DNA from: Selaginella tamariscina
Taxonomy: Eukaryota > Streptophyta > Lycopodiopsida > Selaginellales > Selaginellaceae
Assembly (NCBI GenBank): GCA_003024785.1
Contig: PUQB01000982.1
Span: forward strand, 1 to 64,000
Length of the DNA stretch: 64,000 bases
Reading direction: 5' to 3'
In this document: positions 1 to 10,357 of the stretch, in pieces
How the letters are laid out: every line of letters starts with the position of its first letter
Numbering within the stretch: the first letter of the stretch is position 1
Translations under genes and position numbers: made by a program
Notes under the pieces: generated by a model
Seen by the model: the letters and a program-made list of their open reading frames with translations, nothing else
The model's database searches: none
What the model was told of the DNA's origin: nothing

Positions 1-534
1 ACTCGTGTCCTCACTAAGTACTAGCCCTAGGTCTAGGGTGTAACTTGGCCACTCAAACCCTTAGGGGTTAGTCGTGGTTCAGGGTACCCCTTGTCGCCCT
101 AAAGGGGTTGTACTCCCGGATGGGTGATTCCTCAAGGGGTAAGTGACAATGCCTTAGCTCTGTCACGGGGGTATGTGTGGAACACACGTCTCCTTGATGG
201 GGGTTAGGGCATGAGCCTGTCTAGGTCTTCTAGGGCAAGACCCTAAGTCAACTAGGGTTATCCCTCAAGGGTTTTGGGGTAGACACTCTAGGGAGACTTA
301 GGCTAAACCCTAAGTCAACTAGGGTTATCCCTCAAGGGTTCTGGGGGCAGACATTCTAGGGAGACTTAGGCTAAACCCTAAGTCTCTTGTCCACTTGGGC
401 ATTAGAGTCTAACCCTAGGGGTCGTTGGGGTTGTTCTGGGAACTTAGCGTTGCTCACACAGGGTGATGACGCCGAATGGCCACCTGGCAGCCACGTGTTG
501 CCACGTGTTGGCCCTTTGGGTTAAAACTCTGACA
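1..534 (+). repeat. 3' portion of the 5' LTR of element A
   Basis: Cut by the window start. It contains a 67-68 bp tandem duplication (2.2 copies, from 241) beginning CCCTAAGTCA, and many CCCTAA/TTAGGG-like words. It ends ..AACTCTGACA at 534. Confidence 0.9.
241..385 (+). repeat. 67-68 bp tandem repeat inside the LTR of element A
   Basis: Unit starts CCCTAAGTCAACTAGGGTTA at 241 and 308, with a partial third copy at 376. The same array is in the 3' LTR at 11912, 11979 and 12047, so it predates the insertion. Confidence 0.9.
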
Positions 535-549
535 ATTGGTCGAGCCTAT
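535..549 (+). promoter_or_regulatory. Primer binding site of element A, initiator-tRNA-Met-like
   Basis: ATTGGTCGAGCC directly follows the LTR. Element B has TTGGTATCGAGC at the same place, close to the plant iMet site TGGTATCAGAGC. A lacks the internal AT. Confidence 0.55.
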
Positions 550-3080
550 TCTCTACGGTCAGTAGGACTACCTAAAGTGTAGTGTATTTTAGGGTTTAGT
601 TAGTTCTAAATTCTTGAAGTACTCTATCACTTTTGGCTAATGTTGAATTTGCCTGGAGAGTTGGTCCTAAGATCTATAACTCTTAAGAGTACACCTACTT
701 CATAAGTGGGTGTGGGTTATGGACTTAGAAGGTAGCACTTGGAAGTCAGCTTCCAAGTTGTATGCCAGGTTATTTTACCTTATGGTTGTCCAGGTTACTT
801 TACCATTTACTTCCACAAGACAAGGCATGTTAGTTTGTTTGGCTTACAAACTAAGTCTTGTGAGATGGTCTTGTGATATCCTAAGTCTACACATTATTGA
901 AAATTTTTCTTTTTCTTTAAGGTGTTTGAATTTGGGATACATGATTTGGAAACAGACAGTGTCTATTGAGTTTTGGCTTAGGGCAAGATTCAATATCAAG
1001 TTCAACAATAGTGTTCAAACGGGGAAAGACTTATGTTCAGAAGTGCATCTTTGACTTCGGAAGAAGGGCATATTCAAACATAGGATTGAACACTACATTT
1101 TGACATAAAAGTGTAAATAAGCTCTCATTATAATACATGTTTCTGAGAGTGTAACTCTAGAAGCAAACTATGGAGATGAACTTATAATACAACGAAATGT
1201 CAAATATTAACATATGATAAATATGTTAAGTAATGGGTTTGAAGATCCAATGTAGTCAAAGTATTGTCTGATGTTCGCAATATTTTGATGACGCTAGCTG
1301 CAAGTAACATTAGGTGGAAAAGTTTACAAAATTCAAGTCCCTTGATTTGAACAAAGTATAACATGAAACCTTAGTTACTTGTAAGTGCGCACCCTGTATT
1401 CAAGTTAGCTAGCTCGACTAACTTGATTATGAAGTTGTCTCATGTGGGATCATGAGAGAGACTTCGGATAATAGCTTGAGGATTTCGGTTTCTTATCGAT
1501 ACAGTTTTGGGATATATGGCATGATTTATCAGAAAGAGAAATGTTGGAAACATACGTTTACATTTTTAGTTTACTGAGTAATAAGGACTTGCATAGTAAA
1601 GGCGTTCGGCACACACTTGTGCATTTTCATTGTTAACTCTTTAATCTTGGAATCTGTAACGTTGTTTGCAATGTGGGGATAAGCTCTTGAACAAGGGTGA
1701 TTCCTTGGTTAAGAAGAGCATGATTGGGATTCTCCACTTTGTTTATCGACTAAGTAAGGAAACTTACTAAGTTTGATAATTATGTTGAGATTACCAATGA
1801 GCTAGTAACAGTCGGATTTCCATTGGAGGTTTAAGTGCATGTGCCTCCTCAGAGAGTCGGTATTCGATGAGGATCAGAAGTTGGTATTGTTTTTCAATAA
1901 CGATTTCATTTTAGAGTCAAATACGATTATTCAAAAGACGGTTTATTGACTTTGCATCATGGTCGCAAATGTGGGAACTCAAAGAACTTATAAAGTAGAT
2001 ATCTTTAGTTCTTTAGAATATTGAAATATTAGAACTATTCTTGACTCAAGGTTTGATTGTATTCCTTGGGTTAGTCTTTGGTTTTATCTCAAGGTTTGAT
2101 GGTGTTCCTTGACCTTGGTTCAATATTCTTGAAAGTGAAGTAGCGGGATTAATTCAAGAAGATGGTCTCCTTTCTTGATGATTGTGATACAATGACCATA
2201 ACGTATGGTCCAATATTCGGTACAAAATATGAGGTTTCCTATCACCTCATTCATTAAGATTTATATCTTAATTTGAAAGTATTTATGACAGTCTTTTAAG
2301 ATTGATTATAAATGACTTGTCAAAGTATAGTATGGTATCTCTTAAATATTGAGTTTGGAGCGCTCAATATTAAAACTTGGTTATGATCACATGAGGTGGC
2401 CGTAATCATATAATATAAAGACTCAAGTGAATTTGAGTCTGACACTTTTGGTAAGGCACTACCTTAGTGTTATAACTTGAAACGTGTTTTCAAGTTAGTT
2501 GAGAAATGAGACATTTTTCAATACATTACTTGAGGGGCAATGTGACACTTTCTGGATTGTTATGTGTCTAGAGTGAATAATGTATCTTAGTTCAATGTAC
2601 TGAACTAGATATTTTATTCATGTTTGGGGAGATCTATTGAAATATAAGGTATGACTAAAACATGAAGTTGATCTAACACTTCAGTGTTATGATAACATTT
2701 ATGTGGAGGTTTATATCTTACTAAATCAATTAGATGAACCAGACACTAGTTCATAATTCCTCTTAGTCTCTGAACAAAAGTTCCTTGAAATACTGTCGTA
2801 ACATTATATTTCCGTCTCAAAATTGAAGTTCGGTTCATGTAAACTAAGACCATATCTATAATGTAGTTGTAGCATTTCGATAAATTGATATGATTGTAAG
2901 TTTATATCCACTAGTATAACGACTAGTTGATAAGCTTAGGATTTGAACGTTAAACGATCATTATCCATTCGAGAGTATCAATATCGAAATTGTGACTATT
3001 TATAGAATAAGGATTAGTTTTAAAAGATGTTTATCAAAAACACTAGTTGTTTCAATTAGTGAAATGCTATACTTCGGTAT
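550..3080 (+). other. Non-coding internal region of element A, left part
   Basis: AT-rich. About the first 100 bases (550-650) resemble the leader of element B next to its LTR (shared GGTCAGTAGGACT and TCTAAATTCTTGA words). The longest open frame (710-1054) has no recognisable domain and looks like chance. No pol motif is seen in any frame. Confidence 0.7.
3076..3080. repeat. 5-bp target site duplication of chromovirus 1 (GGTAT)
   Basis: GGTAT precedes the 5' LTR here and follows the 3' LTR at 9160-9164. Confidence 0.95.
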
Positions 3081-3330
3081 TGTCACGACCCGATACAGAT
3101 ACAGGATACGACATACAGGATTCAGCCTACAGGATATGCGATACAGGATTTCGGCCCGCAGGATATTCCCACAGGATATGCCACAGGATATTCCCGCAGG
3201 ATATTCTCACAGGATATTCCGCAGGATTTCCCGCAGGATATTCCTACAGGATATTCCTATAGGATAAGGATGACCAATTTTGGCTAGTGACTAGATTAGG
3301 CTCATGACCAGATTAGCTTGGAGTTGTGAG

Positions 3331-3338
3331 CATAAAAG
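3331..3338 (+). promoter_or_regulatory. TATA-like box of chromovirus 1 (CATAAAAG)
   Basis: The box lies 31 nt upstream of A3363, the first base of the 12-mer that is complementary to the primer site. The same CATAAAAG is found at equivalent places in all LTRs of this family. Confidence 0.7.
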
Positions 3339-3362
3339 CTCCGACCTAATTGTTGTACAATC

Positions 3363-3374
3363 AGTTACAATCAA
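3363..3374 (+). promoter_or_regulatory. Inferred 5' end of chromovirus 1 RNA (self-primer 12-mer)
   Basis: AGTTACAATCAA is the exact reverse complement of 3596-3607. A C-A start with a TATA-like box 31 nt upstream fits the RNA 5' end. The copy in the 3' LTR is at 8940-8951. Confidence 0.75.
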
Positions 3375-3595
3375 CACCAGTCATTCTACGATTATTCTTG
3401 TTCCTTGTTCTTGTCTTGTTCTTGTCTTACTCTTTGCCTCCTGCTCCTGTCTTGCTCCCGGATCCTGTCTTGTTCTTGGATCCGTCCTGTTCCTGTTCCT
3501 AGTTCCTGTCCTGCTCTCGGTCCTGTTCCTGAGTCAAGCCTTCCTGTTCTCGGAATCCTACTTGCTTCCTGGTTCCTGGATCGTGGCTTGACAGT

Positions 3596-3607
3596 TTGAT
3601 TGTAACT
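3596..3607 (+). promoter_or_regulatory. Self-complementary primer binding site of chromovirus 1
   Basis: TTGATTGTAACT begins 2 nt (GT) after the 5' LTR and pairs with 3363-3374. The next base pair (G3608 with C3362) also matches. It does not resemble the usual plant initiator-Met primer site. Confidence 0.75.
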
Positions 3608-3694
3608 GCTTTCATAGCTCTTCGTTTCCCAGCTACCTTTTTTTTTCCTTGATTCTTTTCCTTCGTTTTTCTCCTTTCTTTCTTTCATACGATC

Positions 3695-4671
3695 ATGGCT
3701 GATTTTGAGCACTTTCAACGCGAGCACCAAATGTTGCTTCATGAGCTGGCCACTTTGCGCCAAGTGGTCACCGATCTACAAGGCTCCACCCATGCGGCAC
3801 ATGCAGCTGCTGATGCATCCTCCAAGGCTGCTGCGCAGGCTCTCTCTCAGGCATCGGTGGTTCCTTCTTCATCGAACTTTTCTCCGGAGCCGAAGATCAG
3901 CATGCCAGAGAAGTTCAGTGGCAACCGTGCCGATTTCCAAGGTTTCCTGAATCAGATCCGGCTCTTGATCCGCATGCAACCACGCCGCTACTCGACGGAT
4001 GCACAAAAGGTTGGCCTTTTGGCATCCTTACTAAGTGGATCTCCACGAGCTTGGGTTGCTCCCTTGCTGGAGCGTGACGACCCATTGATGGAAGACTTTG
4101 AAGTTTCGTGGCTGCCTTTGAAGCCTGCTTTGGAGATCCTGATAAGTACCGTTCTGCATGCACAAAGTTACGGAGGCTCACACAAGGATCCAGACCAGCT
4201 TCCGTTTATGCATCCGAATTCCAGCAATTGTGCACGAACATTCCATGGGACGAGACTGCATTGATCGAACATTTCCGTTTTGGGCTGAAGGACGACGTGA
4301 AGGACCTTCTCCTTACGTTACCGGATGCCCAAACGTTAGCGGAGATCATGCAACAGGCCGTTCGCTGCGACAACCGTTTGTTCGAGCGCCGTCAGGAAAA
4401 ATTCCGTCAGCAGTTCCTGCCAGCCAACCCTGTAGCCGTAGCACATGTTCCTGCGACACCTTCTGGAGCAGTTCCTATGGAGGTTAACAATTCCAAGCGT
4501 GGCCCACTTTCAACTGCTGAGAAACAACGTCGACGGGGTGAGAACCTATGCTTGTATTGTGGTGCAGCAGGACACAAGGTGGCGGAATGTCCTAATAAAG
4601 CCAGGAAGTTCAAGGCGCGTGAAGCCGAAGCTGAAGTTCAGCCGGAAAACTTCAATGTCCACTTCGTCTAG
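3695..4671 (+). pseudogene. gag: gag of chromovirus 1 (one frameshift)
   Basis: Structural polyprotein of the intracellular particle. It starts MADFEHFQREH; the first 190 codons are in one frame and the rest, from about 4108, in another. The break is at about 4092, where one G of a GG pair present in the sister copy D is missing. The N-terminal part has an alanine/serine-rich segment; the middle matches the retrotransposon capsid fold (RMQPRRYSTDAQKVGLLAS). Near the end is a CCHC zinc knuckle (C-x2-C-x4-H-x4-C, about 4549-4596). It ends FNVHFV-stop; protease follows 12 nt later in another frame. The single-base loss may be real or a consensus error. Confidence 0.85.
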
Positions 4672-4682
4672 GAGCCGCGAAG

Positions 4683-5100
4683 TTGGACGTAGGTGCAGGC
4701 TCCATTGGTGCTACTCATACCATTCCATCACTCAAGTTTCCTGTACACATTCGCCTCAATAATCGAGAGCTCAAGGAGTTTGCCCTGTTAGACACTGGTG
4801 CAAATGCATGTTTCATGGATGACACTTTTGCAGCTCAGCATGGCATTCCGGTGGTGAAGTTGAAGCATGCAATTCCTGTAGAGGTGGCCGATGGTCGTTT
4901 GATTGCTTCTGGCGCAGTTACCCACGCTACCACACCTCTCTCTTGCAATCATGGTGCATTCAACTGTTCGATTTCCTTCAACCTGATCAAGACTCGGTCG
5001 ACTCCCATCATTTTTGGCATGCCATGGTTCGTTGTTGCAAATCCGCAGATCGACTGGAGGTCTAGGACGCTCACGTTTTCCTCTCCAACAGCCAGGATCA
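4683..5100 (+). pseudogene. pol: Aspartic protease domain of chromovirus 1
   Basis: This is the start of the long pol frame 4683-6461. [11 protein letters not shown] supplies the catalytic Asp-Thr-Gly, and the flap and the later hydrophobic-Gly (PIIFGMPW) are in place. It processes the Gag-Pol polyprotein. It is in a different frame from gag, so expression needs ribosomal frameshifting or re-initiation. This segment is itself intact. Confidence 0.85.
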
Positions 5101-5710
5101 ACCCTGTACCTTCCTGCGTGCAGGATACATCCTTGGTGTCTGAGGCAGTACAAGCTACAGGATTGACCGTGCCTGTTCCTGTACCAGTGTTGAAGACTCC
5201 TGCTCGACAGGATTCACCTCATGTCAGTTCCTCAGCACATCCGCAGGCTTTCTCCACTCCTGTAAGTTTGCGGTGTCCTGTACAGGGTTCTTCCAATCCT
5301 GTATCAGTGTCGAAGGTTCCTCCTCAACAGGATCCACCTCCTGTTGATCCATCAGCACATTCACAGGCTCTCCTCACTCCTGTGCATCCACGGACTTCTG
5401 TACAGGATTCTTCCAATCCTGTACACTTGTCAACATCCACATCTGTTTCTTCCAATCCTGCTTCTTTTCATTACTCTGTTTCTATTCCACCCCCCAAGAT
5501 CCTTCCTCTTTTTCAATCACAGCTCCTTCCTGCTCCTCTCCGAGTTCTTACCACTACCATGCATGAACTTACCACTGATCCTGCTCCTTTCCACCTTTTT
5601 GCCTTTCAAGTAACTCCTACGTCCTCTTCTACCTTTCCTGTGTCTGACTCTCCTGTTTTTCAATCTCCTTCACCTACTCCTTCTCCTTCTCCTCCTTCTT
5701 CTCTACCATC
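5101..5710 (+). other. Pro/Ser-rich linker between protease and reverse transcriptase
   Basis: A low-complexity stretch of about 200 codons in the same frame, with repeated SNPV-type words. At DNA level it is dense in CCTGTA/TACAGG hexamers (for example 5150-5460), like the LTR. It is variable among the copies in this window. No catalytic motif. Confidence 0.7.
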
Positions 5711-6740
5711 CAAGTACCACGACTTTAAGGACGTTTTTGACAAGCACAAGGCTACAGTTCTTCCTGTTCACAGGTCCTACGACTGTCCTATTGATCTTGC
5801 AGAAGGAAAGACCCCACCGTTCGGACCGATTTACGCATTGTCACCCACAGAGTTGGAGGTTCTTCGCCAATACATCGAGGACAACTTGGCATCCGGCTTC
5901 ATTCGTCACTCAAAGTCCCCTGCAGGAGCGCCAATCTTCTTTGTCAAGAAGAAGGATGGGAGCTTACGTTTGGTTGTGGACTACAGGGGTTTGAATCAAG
6001 CTACCATTCGGAATCGGTACCCGTTGCCATTGATCCCGGAACTTCTCGATCGGCTGCGAGGAGCAAAGGTGTTCACGAAGATCGACTTACGAGGGGCCTA
6101 CAACCTTGTACGGATTCGTCCCGGCGATGAGTGGAAGACTGCCTTTCGTACAAGGTATGGACACTTCGAGTACACGGTGATGCCTTTCGGCCTTACCAAT
6201 GCCCCAGCCGTGTTCCAACATATGGTGAACGACATCTTTCGTGACTTCTTGGACCAGTTTGTGGTGATCTACCTTGACGACATTTTGATTTTCTCCAAGG
6301 ACCAGGCGGCACATGACAAGCATGTACGGTTGGTTCTACAGCGGCTTCGTGAGCATGGCTTGTATGCGAAGTTGGAGAAGTGTTTTTTCGATAGGGATTC
6401 TGTGGAGTTCTTGGGCTACATCGTCTCTCCTGCTGGCGTTCCATGGACATGCACAAGGTGAAGACCATCGTGGAGTGGGAGAGGCCCAAGTCTGTACGAG
6501 ATGTACAATGTTTCCTTGGCTTTGCAAACTTCTACAGGCGATTCATACAGGACTTCTCCAAGCGTGTACTTCCACTCACGGAACTCACCAAGCGCACAGA
6601 GGTTTTCTCTTGGTCCGACAAGGCGGAACATGCATTCACAACACTCAAGGACACCTTCACGACAGCTCCGATTTTAGCACATCCTGATCCTTTCGTCCTT
6701 TCTTCGTTGAAGCAGATGCCTCGGATTTTGCAGTAGGATC
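5711..6740 (+). pseudogene. pol: Reverse transcriptase domain of chromovirus 1 (one frameshift near its end)
   Basis: RNA-directed DNA polymerase. Visible are the fingers motif [11 protein letters not shown], the palm Asp in [19 protein letters not shown], and the catalytic YLDD box at 6270-6281 followed by ILIFSK. The frame breaks at about 6438, where one base of a short T-run is missing relative to the minus-strand sister copies. Translation continues in 6443-6736 ([22 protein letters not shown]). Another small loss near 6690 breaks the junction to RNase H. Confidence 0.9.
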
Positions 6741-7130
6741 CGTCCTATCGCAAGTTAGTTGCTTCATCCTGTAGCTTTTCACTCTCGTAAATTCCTGTCG
6801 GCGGAGATCAATTACGAGATTCATGACAAGGAACTCAAGGCCATTGTGGATTCGTTTGAGGAGTGGCGGCATTTCCTGGAAGGTGCTGCACATCCTGTAC
6901 AAGTTCTTACGGATCACAAGAACCTGGAGTACTTTCGAACGGCTCGAGTTCTCAGTCGGCGACAGGCTAGGTGGGCGGAGTTCCTATCACGTTTTGACTT
7001 CGTCATCGTCTACAGGCCCGGTTTTCGGAATGGCAAGGCGGACGCATTGTCTAGGCGCTCCTACCTTGCACCAAGCCCGGGCGATCCTGCATTTGACTGT
7101 CAAAGGCAAGTGTTTGGGTCCTGATCGATC
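6741..7130 (+). pseudogene. pol: RNase H domain of chromovirus 1
   Basis: Degrades the RNA of the RNA-DNA hybrid. It is read mainly in 6759-7124: [23 protein letters not shown] and [11 protein letters not shown] with the catalytic Glu and Asp, ending in [11 protein letters not shown]. About 11 nt are missing near 6752 and a further shift follows at about 7110, compared with the minus-strand copy at 17512-18422. Confidence 0.85.
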
Positions 7131-8656
7131 CGGCTTGCGGCACTGCAGGTCATCAGGCTCCAGCAAATTCAACTCTCCTACAAGACGTCCGTTCGCAGTT
7201 GGCTACAGACGACTTGGCAAAGAATGTGTTCTCACACATTCATCCTGACGTTGCAAGTTCCTCTTCCTCCAGTTCCCGTCCAGACTACAACCTGTTCACC
7301 ATACAGGATGGACTCCTGTACGGGAAGGTCTCCTGTACGTTCCTGTTGGTGTTTGCAGGACTCGTGTGGTACAGGATTGTCATGATACCCGGCTACAGGA
7401 CATTTTGGTGTGGCCAAGACAGTTGAGTTGGTGACTCGCAACTATTGGTGGCCTGGGTTGCGGGTTTTGTGGAAAGGTTTGTACGGAGTTGTGACACCTG
7501 CAACAGGTCGAAGATGCCTCGTCATGCACCTTCTGGTCTTCTTCGTCCTCTTCCTGTTCCTTCTACTCCTTGGAGATCCATTTCTATGGATTTCCTCACA
7601 GATCTTCCTCCTTCTCGTGGATTCGATGCAGTTCTTGTGGTGGTTGACCGTTTCACCAAGCATCATTTCCTACCCTGCAACAAGACAGCTACAGGTCAGA
7701 CAACTGCCGAATTGGTGATCCGTGAGGTGTTCCGACATCATGGTCTTCCTGAGAGCATTGTTTCCGATCGAGGTCCACAATTCATGTCCAAGTTTTGGCG
7801 AGAGCTTCTTCGGAGTCTACAGGTTAAAGCGGATCTTTCTTCAGGATATCACCCGCAAACTGATGGACAGTCAGAACGCACAATCCAGACCTTGGAGCAA
7901 TATCTTCGTTGCTTCATCAGTTACCAACAGGATAATTGGTTGGACCTTCTTCCTATGGCGGAGTTTGCCTACAACAACTCCATTCACGCATCTACAGGCC
8001 AGACACCTTTCTTTGCTCTTACAGGTCACCATCCACGTTTTGACTTTGCTCTTCCTGCTTCTCCTTCTTCCGCTCCTGCAGTACAGGATCGTCTTCAGCA
8101 TCTTCGGCAGGTACAGGATGATCTCCAGGTTCACCTTCAGCAGGCACAGGAACGGTACAAGCATCATGCTGATGCTCACCGTCAACCAGCACCTGCATAC
8201 AAGATTGGTGATCTCGTGTGGCTTCTTCGTCGACACATTCGCACCAACAGGCCTTCTTCTAAGTTGGATTTTCAACGATTGGGCCCTTACATGATCGTGG
8301 CGGAGGTAAATCCTGTAGCTTTCCGACTCGAGTTACCACCTACGGTGAAACTTCATCCTGTGTTTCACACCTCCTTGTTGGAGCCGTATCATCCTTCTTC
8401 TCTTCCTGGTCGTGCTTCTTCTCCTCCCCCTCCTGTGGTCATTGCTGGTGAACCTGAGTACGAAGTTGCAGCCATCCTTGATTCTCGTCTTCATCGTCGT
8501 CAACTTCAATACTTGGTGGATTGGAAAGGTTATTTGCCTACCGATCGCACTTGGGAACCTGCATCCAACTTACTCCATGCTTCTTCCAAAGTTGCTGCTT
8601 TCCATCGGCGTTATCCTGCTAAACCAGGTCCCAAGACTCGTGGAACTCGTCCTTAG
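7131..8656 (+). pseudogene. pol: Integrase with C-terminal chromodomain of chromovirus 1
   Basis: Joins the element DNA to the host. The N-terminal HHCC zinc finger (about 7385-7525) is split by shifts; from 7445 a single 403-codon frame runs to the stop at 8654. It holds the catalytic Asp residues ([24 protein letters not shown]) and the Glu region ([17 protein letters not shown]). The C-terminus (about 8450-8590) is a chromodomain: [23 protein letters not shown]. The Tyr, Trp and Tyr positions that form the methyl-lysine cage are present, so targeting to methylated H3 is plausible. Confidence 0.9.
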
Positions 8657-8667
8657 GGAGGAGGTGC
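8654..8667 (+). promoter_or_regulatory. Polypurine tract of chromovirus 1
   Basis: AGGGAGGAGGTGC directly precedes the 3' LTR and overlaps the pol stop codon. It serves as the plus-strand primer. Confidence 0.75.
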
Positions 8668-9159
8668 TGTCACGACCCGATACAGGATACAGGATACGAC
8701 ATACAGGATTCAGCCTACAGGATATGCGATACAGGATTTCGGCCCGCAGGATATTCCCACAGGATATGCCACAGGATATTCCCGCAGGATATTCTCACAG
8801 GATATTCCCGCAGGATATTCCTACAGGATATTCCTATAGGATAAGGATGACCAATTTTGGCTAGTGACTAGATTAGGCTCATGACCAGATTAGCTTGGAG
8901 TTGTGAGCATAAAAGCTCCGACCTAATTGTTGTACAATCAGTTACAATCAACACCAGTCATTCTACGATTATTCTTGTTCCTTGTTCTTGTCTTACTCTT
9001 TGCCTCCTGCTCCTGTCTTGCTCCCGGATCCTGTCTTGTTCTTGGATCCGTCCTGTTCCTGTTCCTAGTTCCTGTCCTGCTCTCGGTCCTGTTCCTGAGT
9101 CAAGCCTTCCTGTTTCGGAATCCTACTTGCTTCCTGGTTCCCTGGATCGTGGCTTGACA
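8668..9159 (+). repeat. 3' LTR of chromovirus 1
   Basis: 492 bp. By eye it differs from the 5' LTR only by indels, with no base substitution. Confidence 0.95.
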
Positions 9160-9164
9160 GGTAT
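9160..9164. repeat. Right copy of the GGTAT target duplication
   Basis: Matches 3076-3080. Confidence 0.95.
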
Positions 9165-10357
9165 AGTGTTGAAAAACATTACGAAATAAGTTTAAGAGTT
9201 GGAAATAAATATAATGTTATGGAGGCGTATAGTATACGAGTTTAGGGAGACTCTTATCGTGAAAACTAAGTTTAAAAATTCCGTATTTTGAACTTAGTAC
9301 GATAAGGAGTTAGGAATTATTGAATAGCACCTAGTATGTTGTGCTCTTTGGAGAATGAGTACAATGAGGGTACTAATTAAGACAAACATTGTTGATTGAG
9401 GCATTAGAGATGGGTTGAATTTCCTGGTTTCCACATTGATTTATAAGAAAGGTATGTTAGCTGATCTGGTCCCTGAACTGGTCGGTGTTATGAAAGAGTA
9501 CAAAGTTGATTGTGAAAGATGAATGGTAGTGCTATCACACTTGGTTGCAAATTTGATGAATTTGATTCCTATCGGGAATAAATTTATGTTAATAACACAC
9601 CAAGTGGATGGCAGGTTGGCAAGACCTTGTTGTATACATGTGTATAGCCATGCGCCTCTGTGATCGCCTCTGGCCAGATTGATATGTTTACAAAGAACAG
9701 GGTTTTACGAATTGTACTCTTATATCGGAAAAGAGCTTGATTCCGATAAAAGTCTCATACTTAGTCTGGCGTAACTATATACTAACGAGAGATAGGTATA
9801 GTAGCAGACCCTTATGAAAAGGGTAATGAGAAACACCGAGGGATGCAGAGATGTAAGCTATAAATCGTAACATGTGGAACCATTGGAAAATCAAAGAGAA
9901 ATGCGAAGGTGTTTGGTCAAGCATTTGAGAAGTGCTTGTTGTGCGCTAGATGATAGAGGTCGTCAATAGCGTTTAATATTAAGGAATAAAGCAAGTCTTT
10001 ATTTCTTATTAACCAAGGGGCCGGCAAAACACTAACTAGAGGCCTCCAATATAAATTCTAGTTAAGTAAAGAAATTAACCAGTGTTGTGTGCGTCGGGTG
10101 ACAGACTTTGCAGACGTGCAAAAGGTCTCCAAGTGACTTCATGTCGCAGGTGGTGCCTCCGGCAACTGGGTTTACGACTCAGTGAACGACGGTTCTGAAG
10201 TATTTGGCTTCACGTAATGCAAGGGGGTAATGAAATTATGTGAACTTTTGGCTAACTCTGCATAGAGTGATATGTTAGTTTTGGTTAGTTTTCTCTAACA
10301 TTATTTAGTCTTGGATTGGACTCAACGAGGACGTTGACATTTTCAAAGGCGGGGGTG
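9165..10357 (+). other. Non-coding internal region of element A, right part
   Basis: Continues A after the nested insertion. AT-rich and without recognisable protein domains. It ends in the purine-rich AAAGGCGGGGG just before the LTR. Confidence 0.65.

Larger units (their letters stand above)
3081..3593 (+). repeat. 5' LTR of chromovirus 1
   Basis: 513 bp. The first 190 bp are a degenerate minisatellite of CAGGATAT words. Then come a TATA-like box (3331), the inferred transcription start (3363) and a CCTGTTCTTG-rich stretch. The end is ..CGTGGCTTGACA. Confidence 0.95.
3081..9159 (+). mobile_element. Chromovirus 1: complete Ty3/gypsy element with chromodomain
   Basis: A 6079-bp element with LTRs 3081-3593 and 8668-9159 (TGTCACGACC..GGCTTGACA) and a GGTAT target duplication. 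Domain order is gag, protease, reverse transcriptase, RNase H, integrase, chromodomain, which defines Ty3/gypsy chromoviruses. The two LTRs show no substitution when aligned by eye, only indels (one or two repeat units and single bases), so the copy is very young. Yet the coding frame is broken in gag, at the end of reverse transcriptase and in RNase H, mostly by single missing bases in homopolymers. It sits inside element A in the same orientation. It appears to use a self-primer rather than a tRNA. Confidence 0.95.

Noticed and set aside
710-1054. 114-codon frame in element A
   Set aside because: No recognisable domain, AT-rich and in a region with stops in the other frames; consistent with chance.
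3100-3265. CRISPR-like array of short repeats
   Set aside because: Units are contiguous and degenerate without unique spacers, and lie inside an LTR of a plant element.
3392-3763. 123-codon Glu/Arg/Gln-rich frame antisense to the chromovirus 1 LTR
   Set aside because: It is the translation of the CCTGTTCTTG low-complexity stretch; similar frames arise from each LTR copy.
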